64,000 bases of DNA from Brachycybe producta (lineage: Eukaryota > Arthropoda > Diplopoda > Playtdesmida > Andrognathidae): the NCBI GenBank assembly GCA_036925085.1, contig JAUPFP010000051.1, forward strand, positions 434,001 to 498,000. The letters run 5' to 3'. Both the position numbers and the translations under genes were made by a program. Shown here in pieces: positions 48,475-58,222 of the stretch (position 1 is the first letter of the stretch; the number at the start of each line of letters is the position of its first letter). The notes beneath the pieces are model-generated. The model searched no databases and was not told where the DNA came from. It saw only the letters and a list, made by a program, of their open reading frames with translations.

Positions 48475-48815
48475 CTTTAGTGTAAATGGTTTTATGGCAA
48501 ATGTCCCTTTTAGACAAATAATTTTAGGGAAAATGTCCCTTTAGGGCAAGTGTCTTTAGAGCAAATGTCCATTTAGGGTAAATGGTTTTATGGCAAATGA
48601 TATTAGGGCAAGTGTCTTTAGAGCAAATGTCCCTTTAGGGCAAGTGGTTTTAAGGCAAATGTCCCTTTAGTGTAAATGGTTTTATGGCAAATGTTCCTTT
48701 TAGACAAATAATTTTAGGGAAAATGTCCCTTTAGGGCAAGTGGTTTTAATGCAAATGTCCCTTTAGGGTAAATGGTTTTATTGCAAATGTCCCTTTAGGG
48801 CAATAGTATATATTT
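48475..48815. repeat. Minisatellite, GGGCAAATGTCCCTTTA type
   Basis: About 18 degenerate 17-18-bp units (TTTAGGGCAAATGTCCC / TTTATGGCAAATGG), reverse complement of the array at 3930-4680. It lies between the R1-like LINE and the palindromic DNA element. Confidence 0.9.
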
Positions 48816-48828
48816 TTTGTTCATAAGG

Positions 48829-49428
48829 AAAACAATGAGCCATATGTCCAATAAGCGCCTCTAGTGGCAGTAGGCCAAAAGATGGCCCCTAAGAAGTTAG
48901 CAGACGAAACTTTAACATAGAACTCTATGGAAAAATCGCTGCACAGGTAAGTTTCTCTATGGTTTCCTCGCAAAGTACTCGCTCAATTTTTGTGATTTTT
49001 GAAAAAATAAAGAAAAAAGTACGTAGTTTCACATCCATGATTACTTTTTTAATATTTCACATTGTTTTGTTATTCTTTTGCTTATTTCTTGCAAATTACT
49101 TGCACAATTATCTAAATTTTTAAAAAATAAAGATAAAAACAGCTAGTTTTATAATTAATCATTGTTTAATTAAGTATTCTTCCTGTTTTTTTTATTAAAA
49201 AAATCACTGCAATTATTCAGTGTAAAGTTCAGAATAAAACATTGAAAACAAACAAACAACGATGGGCATTAAGAAATCAATGCTTGATTGTGAAATTACA
49301 TACTTTTTTCTTTATTTCTTTAAAATTTCACAATATTTGTACAAGTAATTTGCAAGAAATAAGCAAAAGAACTTAACCAGTTATCGAAATCTCCATTGGC
49401 TTTCATGTTAAAAGTTTTGGTTTAACAG
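48829..49428. mobile_element. Palindromic DNA element, left part (interrupted)
   Basis: Starts AATGAGCCATATGTCCAATAAGCGCC. Its reverse complement ends the right part at 63025-63284. Shared inner blocks include AGTTAGCAGACGAAACTTTAACATAGA and ACTACGTACTTTTTTC. A second inner inverted pair (TTCTTGCAAATTACTTGCAC / GTAATTTGCAAGAA at 49090/49350) makes the interior palindromic too. It is non-coding and was split by the LTR at 49429. Confidence 0.75.
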
Positions 49429-49775
49429 TGTAACAACCCGACTGGGGCCGTTACAATGACCCCGGCAAAACTGCTGTCTTACAAGCTCCAGACTCCTTTA
49501 GAGGCCCGGACCGCAGCCTTAGCTGCCCTCTTGCACAACAACATGTCAGCGTGGCACCATCCAACCGGAGTGTGCCCCGCCGAATGTCGACAAACAGATG
49601 TCCGCCGATCCACGACGGTAATCCACGGCAAAATCCCATGGAGGGTTACCCGTGAAACCGGCACTACAAAGTACCGGCTGCAAGTCGAAACAAGACGGTG
49701 ACAAGACAGTGGTGAAGTGGCGACTCCTTAACCAAAACTCCACCCTCCCCACAGTAGACTTCAACAGTAAATAAT
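49429..49775 (-). mobile_element. Outer LTR, 3' portion (split by Ty3 element 5)
   Basis: On the plus strand it starts TGTAACAACCCGACTGG, i.e. a minus-strand LTR ending ..GGGTTGTTACA. The remaining part is 62381-63024. It is flanked by ACAG at 49425-49428, repeated at 63025-63028. Confidence 0.8.
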
Positions 49776-50566
49776 TGTAACGTCCCGCCGGACCGTTACA
49801 ATACCCCGGCAAGCAATACCCCAAAAACGGCGTAAAACTTACCGCAACCGGCTCCTTACGGGGACGGGACCGTACCCGTAGCCGTCTCCCGCACGGTGCT
49901 CCCCGGGTTGTGTCGGCTCCAGGAGCCACCCACGACGGACACGACGAAAAACCACGCCGCCACGCCGAGAATATCGCGGTAGAACTCCGGTTCTACCGCG
50001 AGCCGACACGAAGACCGGCCGAAACAAGTCGGAAAGACGGTGGTGTTTCCCCAAAACCAGAAACCCACCCTCCGCGGTACTTCCCCAAGAAAATGACACG
50101 ACACACAAGTAAGTGAAGATAAAAAGTGATATATTTATTCACTTACGACGTATGATGCAAAACGATGGCAGTGATAATATTTACACAACTTGGCTGGCCT
50201 ACTTTGACCAGCCAAGCCCCCATAAATATACAAACAAAGGCCCAATGGCCAAAGGCACAAAAGAAGATGAGGCACTGGCCAGTGGAGGTCTCCTTGACCT
50301 CCACCCACAGGTCTACTCAGTTTCAAGTCCTACAACCAACTGCCCAGATCCTGTGGTTGACTAGGCCACAGGAAACCTCCAGGCAACTCCACCTGGAGGG
50401 GACAGAGGTCACTTCTGACCTCTCACCCATAGACTTCATGGTGAGAGGTCTGCTGGCACCAAAATGGCGTCCGTCCCAACAGCCTACTGTAGCTGTCAGG
50501 CAGACCACCATAGGGAAATTCGTCTGCTCCACCAAAATTAAAATTGGAGCAGACCAGGTTGCCACA
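49776..50566 (-). repeat. 3' LTR of Ty3 element 5
   Basis: On the minus strand TGTGGCAACCTGGTCTGCTC...GGGACGTTACA. It has a GGCTGGTCAAAGTAGGCCAGCC hairpin and then AATAAA (about 50135) before the R/U5 part. Confidence 0.95.
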
Positions 50567-50582
50567 ATCCTCTCAACTTCCC
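50567..50582 (-). promoter_or_regulatory. Polypurine tract of element 5
   Basis: The minus strand GGGAAGTTGAGAGGAT abuts the 3' LTR. Confidence 0.9.
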
Positions 50583-50643
50583 TGTTCCGTCTCGGGAACA
50601 GGTCAGTCAAGCCAGCCAGGATTGCTCCCCGAACCTGACCTTC

Positions 50644-53600
50644 TTAGGGACCGGACGGCTTCTCTGGCGGTGTCGCGAAAGTGGAGCCCATCCACTCCGC
50701 AGCCCACCGACGTGCCCACCACAAGCACATCCGGGTGTTACGCCACCCAAAACCAGTATCAAAAGCTGTCCCCCTAAGACGGCTTTCCTCCAGGGCTCGG
50801 AATTCCTCAAAAGGAATATCCTGGAGTTGCGGACGCGTGCGAAGCGTCCGACTTGTTAGGAGGTCTACCAGGGCAACCGCGGGCTCGGTCTCGCACCCTG
50901 GTAGAGGCTCAGTAATAAACTGACCAGCCATACCTCCCAAGTCGCATCCCAGCAAACGTTGGATGAATGGGGCTGCACGCCGGGCTAGACGAACTATCCC
51001 GGCATCTAGTCCCACCACATCCAAAATAGCAAACGTTTGCTGGACCGGATTTACGACCATAATCACCGGAAAACCTCCACAACCAAACGCCACCACATGG
51101 CGCATGTTGTACGGCGGTAGCCTTGCTACCCACGGTTCTGGAAGTGGCTCATCCAGACGGTAGTAACCGTGGTATTGGCAACCCTCCATTCCCGGTTGGT
51201 CCTGCCAGAGACCAAGCCGGTTATTCAGATACACCTCTGCATCTGAATACGGGGGCAATGCGCCAATACGCCGTCCCTCGGCCTCAGGCCTAGGGGAGGT
51301 TGACATTTCAGGTCCTAGGGTATCGAATACCCCACCGCCATGGACCGGAGAGAAGGATGTACCCCCACTGGGGGTCACGGGGTCACGTTTGGCGGGAACA
51401 CTAACTCCTGCAACCAAGGTTCCTTCGCCCCTAGGTGAGGGCAAAGTCACCCGGTGCAGGGTTCCCACCGCTCGAACCCGCAGGTTCGAGACCGCATCCA
51501 CCTTCGGGGAGGATGGAGGCGTGCCGACCAAAACGTCGCGCATCGACCTACCATCCATCCGCGCCGCCTCAACGGGACGGGTATGGACCGGTTGACTCCC
51601 GGCCGGCGTGCTTGCCTGAGCACGCCGGGACTCCTCCTTTTCCGCCACGACGCCTCCAGTTTCGGCTCCCTGGCGCCTACTACTGGAGGGTGTCGGACTC
51701 CCCTTCCTCTCACGTTTGGACCTCTTTCGGTCCTTCTTATTTTTCTTTTTCTTCCCGTGAGAGGAAGGTTGACCATGCGTCGGGTCAGACTTAACTGACC
51801 CCGACGACTTACTGGGCCGATCGGGCTTAGGAGGGTGGTTAGCCCCCTTCACCTTCTCGGACTCTTTCTTCGAAGGTTTTCCGGCCGGAGCCGTACACTT
51901 CTTCGTAGAAGTGCCCTTAGCCGAAGTGACAGCCGAGGATGACTGTCCGGAAACAAATCTTCCTCGACCATCCCGAAGGAGAGACTTCTCCTTCGGTGCA
52001 AGAGTCGGCTGACTCTTGCCACCAGTCGCTTTGGCTTCCGCACCACGGGCTGGTGCACTGGAAGCCTGCATCGCCTCCCTCTCGGCGACTCGCTTCTGGC
52101 CAGCGATGGTCGTGGCACTCGCAATCGGCGAGACGCCACGACCGACAGGAGGTTCCCCTGTTTTGAGCGGACTCCGGGCGGGCATTCCCTGCAGGGGAGG
52201 GAACTCCGCAGCCCGGCGCTCAAACTCCTGCCGCTCTCCTGCACCGACCGCACGAGCGATCTGTCGGTGCAGGCTCGCTGCTTGAGCCTGAAGCCGTCTG
52301 AGCTTATCCTCTAAGCTCTCGGGCTTCCGAGGTTCGGAGGCCTTTCCTCGACCTGAGGACCTGGCCTTCTTACCTCTCGAGCTTTCAGCCACTGGTGGGG
52401 TGTGAGGGCGGGACCTTTTCTGTCCCTTACCACCACCACCACTCACAGATTTTCCCACTTTACCGGGAGCGGGTACTGGAGGCTGAGTAGCCTTCTTCTC
52501 CGCTCGCCGGTCCCTCTTTGGGTTGTCCGACCGCCAGCCGGAGGGGCCAGCTACTGCCTCGGGCGAACCCGATCCAGCAGCCGGCTTCTCTGGCCAAGCA
52601 GCCCCTGGACAACCCTCAGGGTGGGCGAGAGTTTCCGCTCGAAGCCCCACAGCAGGCGTGAACTTCTTCAACGCCTCCTCCTTAGCTTTGAGCAGAGCCT
52701 CTCTCTCTGCGAGAGCCTTGGCTCTGGCAGTGATCCGTGCGGCTCCGGACTTTTTCTTGCGCTTCCTTGCGCCGTCCTTCCTCACCTGCACGGTCGGAAA
52801 CTCCCCGCCGAAGCACCGACGGTCCCCGACCAGGAAGCCACCTTCCTGGACCATGTCCCGTCTAGCCTCGTCCAACCGATCCAAGCGGTCTTCTTCTTCG
52901 GCCAAGGACACAGCCACGGCCTCCAAAGACATTGGATCGGCGGGAAGAACTCCGGGGGATCCCGTCCCAGACGGTTTACCCTCGGAGGCCGAACTACTCC
53001 CGTCAGACTCCGAAGAGCCCTCTGAAGAGGCGTTGCGGCTCCGCCACTGCCTTGAGGCGTCAACCACCGAATCAACGGTGGTTTCGACCTCCATCTCCGT
53101 GTCAATGACTAAGGACGCTCCCAAAGAGACGTCCTCACTGTCCTCGACCACCCTAGACCAGTCTAGGAGGTCTCGAACAGACGGAGACCCGGGTTCCGGG
53201 GTACTAGCGGTTACCAAACCGGTAGCCGCCTTCCCACCATCAACACCCGCTTCTGCAGGCTCTCCAACCGGAGAAACTACCGCCGCCACCGACTTAACGG
53301 TGGTAGCAGCCGTATCTCTGGTAGGAGACTGCAGGTATCTGCCCAAGAAGGCTCCGACACCGGTCGGAGTCGACTGGGCAGACCCCGGACCTTCCACGGC
53401 TTCTGCCGCCGGGGAATCAACAGATTCCACGGTAGCATCCGCCGTCTCCGGCCCGCCAGATGATGGGGAGCCCTCCGATCCCGACTCCAACAGCCTTGCA
53501 TCCCCAGGATGCAGCGGACTGAGGGAGGGGGACCGTTGGCCACTCCCGTCGCCTTCCTCCTTCTCCTTCTCCGTGGTGAGCCTAGTGAACAGGGAGAGAA

Positions 53601-55947
53601 CCATTAAAAACCAAGTTTTACCATGGAAAAGTGAATTCCCCGGACTTTTACCGTGAGAATTCCTGTTTTCACCGTCCAAAGTCGGTAACTCACGGTCCCC
53701 ACCGTGTTTTACCATCTTCATCTGGTGAAAACAACTTTTCCCCCTTTCAGAACCGGTAGAAAGGGTTTTCCACGGGATTTCACCGTGCGAATCGCGGTTT
53801 CCACCGTCCAAAGTCGGCAAACCACGGTAAAAACCATGGCTGACGGCCTTCGGACGGTGAAAACACCCTCTCACCAAGTTCCGACGGTTGGAAAGGGCAT
53901 TGCACGGACTTCTACCGTGCAAAATGCCGTTTTCACCGTCCAAAGTCAGCAATTCACGGTCAAAACCGTGTTTCACCGCCTTCGATCGGTGAAAACCACT
54001 CCCTGGCGGGCTTCTACCGCCCAAACACCGTCGAACTTGGGCCTTCCCAAGCGAAACAGCGCTCGGACGGGCTGAACCCGCCGGAAAAGTGCTTTCCATA
54101 GTGGCTTGGCCTCCATGACAACAGTCATGGCGGCGAAACCACACCCACCACGTGTGTATACGGTCATTGACCGTAAAACACACCGTTAACAAGTAGAAAA
54201 GAACTGCCAACAGGCAGGAGAAGGAAATACCCTTAGAGGGACTTACTTTGCTAATTTTGCCCTCTTTTTCCAGCTCTTGGTGGCCTCTTTGACGGTGAAA
54301 ACGTGTTTTTCTTTTCACACGTGGTGCCGGCATTTTTTGTTTGTTTAATTTGCAAACAAAATGGCGCCTAGCCGCCAAATTCACCGTCTTAGCGGCCAAT
54401 GGCCGTGCAGTAGCGGCTAAAGCATCATCAGCCGCCTCATGCACGGTCACCATGGAGATTTCACCGTCGTCTGCCTTTTTAGGGGCAGACACACGGTGAA
54501 TTCTCCTACACAAAGACTGTAACTGGTGGGTAGAGACATTTACCGTCAATTCTCTTATATTGACGGTAATGGGAGCTTTCATGGAGGTTTTCACGGACGG
54601 ATTTCGCCGTCCACGGACCGATTTCGTCGGACCTTGGACCAGACACCTGGGGATGGGCCGCCCTGGGTTTCTACCGAAACCGTAGCTGGCCCCAAACACC
54701 GCAATGTCCGGCCGCCTCCTCTCCCAGCCGTCCGCCCATAGCAGCGGACTGCCGGCTCTACCCCACCACGGTAGGGGCACCCACAGGGTACCCCACAACC
54801 GAATACTTCCTATCCGAGGGTCGTACCCACTCACCTCAAACACCCTCGGTCTCCGCGGACGGAGATTATACCGAGGAGGTGGGGGGTCATCTCCCTCGGA
54901 GTCGGTAGACTCCTGCGAAGGAATGGCCGGTGGCTTTAGCGCCGGAGTCACTTCACTCCGCGCCGAGGCCTCCGTGGCATCGCTGTCTGTACCGGAGGAG
55001 GTGTCAGAGACTCCTAGTCCATCTTCCTCCCTCACAGTGCAGGTGGGTATATACAGCTTCAGGTTCTCTACATGAAACCGGTCGCGCACCTTCCGACCAT
55101 ACCCGTCTACGAATTCTATCTCGTAGACTAGGTCAGAATACCGTGCGACCACCGTACCCCTCTCAGCTTTATATGCCAAGTTCCATTTCCTCGCCTGGCC
55201 GAGTTTCCCAGCCTGATCTCTTATCCACACCGGATCTCCCGGCTGGTAAAGAGGAGGCTGCACACGACCAGCGTCGTACCGTTCCTTTTGCCTTTTCTGA
55301 GCAGCCGCCAAACGTTGACGAGCCTGCTCTTCCACGGCTTGCTGGTCGGGCAAGTCGCGGACTGGACCGTTCGGAAGGAGATTATCAATCTCCATCCGCG
55401 GCTCACGGCCAAACAACAACTGATACGGAGAGACTTGCGTACTCTCCTGGACAGCTGTGTTATAAGCCCACACGGCGGGCCGTAATTTGTCCCACCAATC
55501 ACGCTGTTCCTTGAGGGGATCAAGGTACCGCTTGATGGTTTCCATTACGGTCTTATTCGTACGCTCCGTAAGCCCATTAGCTTGCGGATGGTACGCCGTC
55601 GTGAAGTGATGCGCTATATTATAGCGCTCCCGGAACTTCAGCAGGACTTTGCTGGAGAACTGGGACCCACGATCCGAGACAAGAGCTTTCGGCGTGCCAT
55701 ACACCGAAAGGATCTCGTCCTTCAGGAATTTCACAACACAGGCGGCCGTGGCCCTTCGTACCGCCCTTGCCACACCGTACCGGGTGAAATAGTCAACCAT
55801 GATTAGTACATAGGTGACTCCACCCACGGAGGCAGGAAACGGTCCAACGAAGTCCATTCCCCAGGTACTCCGGCACAATCGGTTGGAGAAATCCCTGACT
55901 TCGAGCGAACTGTCGCGCTCTCTGACACACCAAACATGACTTAACAT
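50644..55947 (-). CDS. Integrase core plus about 1,300-residue extension (1,767 codons)
   Basis: One open frame. Residues about 30-135 are the retroviral-type integrase core (GMDFVGPF, VSDRGSQF, NGLTERTNK: D, D, E). Residues 240-310 are GPY/F-like (VWIRDQAGKLGQARKWN, FVDGYGRKVRDRFHVENLK), and the region ends near PPPPRYNLRPRRPRVF (about 360), where a Ty3 integrase usually stops. The rest is not a family I know. It has RVSAPKKADDGE (about 490), a hydrophobic run SFSCLLAVLFYLLTVCF (about 573-590), three copies of a TLDGEN..HG repeat (about 630-780), Ser/Pro/Glu-rich sequence, EEDRLDRLDEARRD (about 1020), charged helices (AEREALLKAKEEALKKF, about 1080; DKLRRLQAQAASLHRQIARA, about 1215), a Lys-rich linker (about 1390) and a C-terminal domain (about 1570-1767) with NRLGLWQDQPGMEG, LLTSRTL and NTRMCLWWARRW. 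Position and hydrophobic run recall env-like genes, but no signal peptide or Cys pattern supports that. The N-terminal frame overlaps the pol frame, so the true start is unknown. Confidence 0.9.
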   Translation of the reverse strand: MLSHVWCVRERDSSLEVRDFSNRLCRSTWGMDFVGPFPASVGGVTYVLIMVDYFTRYGVARAVRRATAACVVKFLKDEILSVYGTPKALVSDRGSQFSSKVLLKFRERYNIAHHFTTAYHPQANGLTERTNKTVMETIKRYLDPLKEQRDWWDKLRPAVWAYNTAVQESTQVSPYQLLFGREPRMEIDNLLPNGPVRDLPDQQAVEEQARQRLAAAQKRQKERYDAGRVQPPLYQPGDPVWIRDQAGKLGQARKWNLAYKAERGTVVARYSDLVYEIEFVDGYGRKVRDRFHVENLKLYIPTCTVREEDGLGVSDTSSGTDSDATEASARSEVTPALKPPAIPSQESTDSEGDDPPPPRYNLRPRRPRVFEVSGYDPRIGSIRLWGTLWVPLPWWGRAGSPLLWADGWERRRPDIAVFGASYGFGRNPGRPIPRCLVQGPTKSVRGRRNPSVKTSMKAPITVNIRELTVNVSTHQLQSLCRRIHRVSAPKKADDGEISMVTVHEAADDALAATARPLAAKTVNLAARRHFVCKLNKQKMPAPRVKRKTRFHRQRGHQELEKEGKISKVSPSKGISFSCLLAVLFYLLTVCFTVNDRIHTWWVWFRRHDCCHGGQATMESTFPAGSARPSAVSLGKAQVRRCLGGRSPPGSGFHRSKAVKHGFDRELLTLDGENGILHGRSPCNALSNRRNLVRGCFHRPKAVSHGFYRGLPTLDGGNRDSHGEIPWKTLSTGSERGKSCFHQMKMVKHGGDRELPTLDGENRNSHGKSPGNSLFHGKTWFLMVLSLFTRLTTEKEKEEGDGSGQRSPSLSPLHPGDARLLESGSEGSPSSGGPETADATVESVDSPAAEAVEGPGSAQSTPTGVGAFLGRYLQSPTRDTAATTVKSVAAVVSPVGEPAEAGVDGGKAATGLVTASTPEPGSPSVRDLLDWSRVVEDSEDVSLGASLVIDTEMEVETTVDSVVDASRQWRSRNASSEGSSESDGSSSASEGKPSGTGSPGVLPADPMSLEAVAVSLAEEEDRLDRLDEARRDMVQEGGFLVGDRRCFGGEFPTVQVRKDGARKRKKKSGAARITARAKALAEREALLKAKEEALKKFTPAVGLRAETLAHPEGCPGAAWPEKPAAGSGSPEAVAGPSGWRSDNPKRDRRAEKKATQPPVPAPGKVGKSVSGGGGKGQKRSRPHTPPVAESSRGKKARSSGRGKASEPRKPESLEDKLRRLQAQAASLHRQIARAVGAGERQEFERRAAEFPPLQGMPARSPLKTGEPPVGRGVSPIASATTIAGQKRVAEREAMQASSAPARGAEAKATGGKSQPTLAPKEKSLLRDGRGRFVSGQSSSAVTSAKGTSTKKCTAPAGKPSKKESEKVKGANHPPKPDRPSKSSGSVKSDPTHGQPSSHGKKKKNKKDRKRSKRERKGSPTPSSSRRQGAETGGVVAEKEESRRAQASTPAGSQPVHTRPVEAARMDGRSMRDVLVGTPPSSPKVDAVSNLRVRAVGTLHRVTLPSPRGEGTLVAGVSVPAKRDPVTPSGGTSFSPVHGGGVFDTLGPEMSTSPRPEAEGRRIGALPPYSDAEVYLNNRLGLWQDQPGMEGCQYHGYYRLDEPLPEPWVARLPPYNMRHVVAFGCGGFPVIMVVNPVQQTFAILDVVGLDAGIVRLARRAAPFIQRLLGCDLGGMAGQFITEPLPGCETEPAVALVDLLTSRTLRTRPQLQDIPFEEFRALEESRLRGTAFDTGFGWRNTRMCLWWARRWAAEWMGSTFATPPEKPSGP
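53600..54070 (-). repeat. Coding tandem repeat within the extension
   Basis: Three to four diverged copies of a roughly 50-codon unit (FHRPKAVSHGFYRGLPTLDG / FHQMKMVKHGGDRELPTLDG, then N..SHG..PW/N.L). Even the DNA carries the CACGGT / ACCGTG words that fill the leader, so it may derive from leader-like sequence. Confidence 0.8.
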
Positions 55948-56203
55948 ATTCGGCAGTGTCCCGCTTCATACCGATCCAGTAGAAGCGTGAGCGCAGTCTC
56001 TGGTAGGTCTTAAACATTACGAAGTGACCAGCTTCGGGGATGTCATGTAGCTTCCTTAGACAGAAAGCCCTGCATGACTTCGGAACTACCAACACAGTTC
56101 TCAACCGATCCTGGATGGACCTGATAGCAATCAACAAGTCATCTGCCACCACGAACTTGAACCGGAGGTTCGAGTTGGGATCACGGAAGATTTCACTCTT
56201 CAC
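55793..56203 (-). CDS. Integrase HHCC zinc-finger segment of element 5
   Basis: HDIPEAGHFVMFKTYQRLRS followed by CLVC gives the H-X3-5-H...C-X2-C finger of retroelement integrase, ending CQRARQ. It is in the same frame as RT-RNase H, separated by a single TGA. The catalytic core continues in another frame from about 55930 (frameshift). The ORF's apparent start at 56203 is a GTG just after that stop, not a real initiation site. Confidence 0.9.
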   Translation of the reverse strand: MKSEIFRDPNSNLRFKFVVADDLLIAIRSIQDRLRTVLVVPKSCRAFCLRKLHDIPEAGHFVMFKTYQRLRSRFYWIGMKRDTAEYVKSCLVCQRARQFARSQGFLQPIVPEYLGNGLRWTVSCLRGWSHLCTNHG

Positions 56204-56209
56204 TTTGGA

Positions 56210-58222
56210 TCACCCGCCATCGGCCTCTTGCTCCTTGACCCAATCCACCTCGGAACGGATGTGGTAAATCACCTCACCTACGTCGGCTTCGACGTATTCA
56301 GGTAAGGAAAGGTCCGCCACATCACGAACAGGATACCGACTCAAAGCGTCGGCATCCACGTGCAGTGTTCCCTTCCTATACTGAACCTTAAACCGGTACT
56401 CTTGAAGCTGCATCTGCCAACGCCCCAACCTGCCTTGCAGGTTCTTGGCTGTCTGCAGATAGCAAAGAGCGTGGTGATCAGTTACGATCACAAACTCCCG
56501 GTTAAAGAGGTAAGGACGGAATTTACCCACGGCAAACATGACCGCCAAGCACTCCTGCTCGGTGACCGAATACCGTGTTTCCGCTCCTTTCATGAGTCGG
56601 CTTGCGTAGGCCAGAACACGGGGGACACTGTCCTCCGGTAACTTCTGGTAGACTACGACTCCCAAGCCGTACCCACTAGCGTCGGTATGAATAATTACCT
56701 CACCACGCGGATCGTACATGGTGAGTACCGGCGCTTCGGTTAAAAATGCCTTTAACCGAGCAAACGCTAGTTTGCACTGATCCGACCACTCGAAGGATGT
56801 ATCCTTCTTCGTCAGATCGTGCAAAGGCCTAGCCACCTTGGCGAAGTCCTTGATGAACCTTCGATAGTAACCGGCCAGTCCGAGAAAACTGCGGACGCCT
56901 GTCACTGTCATCGGGACATCAAACTCCTGGACTGCCCGCACGAGATCCGGGTCCGGAGCAACTCCCTCGGCACTCACTACGTGACCGAGATAACGTACTT
57001 TGTTAAAGCCAAAGAAACATTTCTTCGGCTGGAGTTTCAGCTCCGCCCCTCGTAACAGTCCAAGGACAGTGGAGAGTCTTTCGAGAAACTGCTCGAAAGT
57101 GTTCCCAAAGACGATAATATCGTCCAGGTACACCAGACACGTCTCCCACTTATGTCCTGCTAACAAAAGGTCTAGCGCTCTCTGCATGGTGGCTGGAGCA
57201 TTACAGAGTCCGAAAGGCATTTTCCGGAACTCAAACAGACCTTGAGAGCAAATGAATGCCGTTTTCTCAATGTCTGGCTCAGCCATCCGAACCTGCCAGT
57301 AACCACTAGCCAGGTCCAAGGTAGCGAAGAACTTCGCACCGGCCAATGAGTCGAGCGCATCATCGATGCGAGGCAACGGATACTGATCCAGCTTAGTCTG
57401 GGCATTCAGTTTCCGGTAGTCCACGCAAAAACGAAAGCCCCCATCCTTCTTGCGGACAAGCAAGATAGGGCTCGCGTAGGGACTACGCGAAGGTTGGATA
57501 ACCCCTGCATCCAACATCTTCGCCACCTCTTCTTTCTCAACTGCTCTGGCCGCTGGAGCGGTTCGACGCAATCCTTCCCGCACCGGAGGTTGCCCACCGG
57601 TATCGATCGTATGTTCGACCAGAGAGGTTTCACCCAACTCTGTGAAGTCGAACGCGAAATGATCCCGGCGTGCCAGCAGGAACTCCCGAAGCTGTCTCGC
57701 CTCTTCCGGCTTCAGATTGTCACCAATCTTAAGACACTCTTCGAGAGTGGGAGCCGTCGCCACGTTGAGCACTTGGCGTCCGTTTCCAGACGCCCCTCTC
57801 AACTTAGACGAGGACTTCCCTGGTCGAACCGTCCTCTGAGTGGGGTCTCCCCCTCTCAACTTAGACGGCTCTTCCAGCCCTACCACAATGGCAGCCTCCA
57901 CAGCTTGAGCCGTGGCTACACCCTCTCCTGTTTCCAGGGCAATGGGTGCACTACCCACATTCTCAAGCCAGATATCGTATGTACCAAGCCGGTTAGCTGC
58001 GGCGATACCTGCCACTGCTAACACACCACGTCCACCTAAGGCTTTCCGGTGCGGCTCCACGAGAAGCAGCTGGCCAGGGCCGGCATGCTCTACCAACGTC
58101 ACGGATACGACACGTCGTACGTGGGCTGCTAGCCAGACATTCTCAGTCGCAGAGAACACACTTCTCCGCGCCCGATAGAGGTTCTGGTCTCGGGCAGCTC
58201 TGGTGAAACAATGTTCACCCAC
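56210..58222 (-). CDS. Reverse transcriptase-RNase H of element 5
   Basis: RT copies the element RNA and RNase H removes it. Motifs: FTELGETSLVEHTIDTGG linker (about 190), SPYASPILLVRKKDGGFRFC, FATLDLASGYWQ, KMPFGLCNAPATMQRALD, LVYLDDIIVFG (YLDD, about 362), FLGLAGYYRRFIKDF, then Ty3-type RNase H HTDASGYGLGVVVY (about 511), TEQECLAVMFAV, TDHHALCYLQ (about 581) and LHVDADALSR. All catalytic residues look present. It overlaps the protease frame by 94 bp and ends at an in-frame TGA before the integrase finger; readthrough or decay is possible. Confidence 0.96.
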   Translation of the reverse strand: MGEHCFTRAARDQNLYRARRSVFSATENVWLAAHVRRVVSVTLVEHAGPGQLLLVEPHRKALGGRGVLAVAGIAAANRLGTYDIWLENVGSAPIALETGEGVATAQAVEAAIVVGLEEPSKLRGGDPTQRTVRPGKSSSKLRGASGNGRQVLNVATAPTLEECLKIGDNLKPEEARQLREFLLARRDHFAFDFTELGETSLVEHTIDTGGQPPVREGLRRTAPAARAVEKEEVAKMLDAGVIQPSRSPYASPILLVRKKDGGFRFCVDYRKLNAQTKLDQYPLPRIDDALDSLAGAKFFATLDLASGYWQVRMAEPDIEKTAFICSQGLFEFRKMPFGLCNAPATMQRALDLLLAGHKWETCLVYLDDIIVFGNTFEQFLERLSTVLGLLRGAELKLQPKKCFFGFNKVRYLGHVVSAEGVAPDPDLVRAVQEFDVPMTVTGVRSFLGLAGYYRRFIKDFAKVARPLHDLTKKDTSFEWSDQCKLAFARLKAFLTEAPVLTMYDPRGEVIIHTDASGYGLGVVVYQKLPEDSVPRVLAYASRLMKGAETRYSVTEQECLAVMFAVGKFRPYLFNREFVIVTDHHALCYLQTAKNLQGRLGRWQMQLQEYRFKVQYRKGTLHVDADALSRYPVRDVADLSLPEYVEADVGEVIYHIRSEVDWVKEQEADGG

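Noticed and set aside
52402..53656. Plus-strand frames of 207 and 377 codons opposite the Ty3 extension
   Set aside because: Antisense shadows of the 1,767-codon frame, caused by GC-rich codon bias. The minus frame has family-conserved blocks and the plus frames do not.
50644..54850. Calling the extension an envelope gene
   Set aside because: There is one hydrophobic segment, but no signal peptide, cleavage site or Cys-rich ectodomain was seen. Position alone is not enough.
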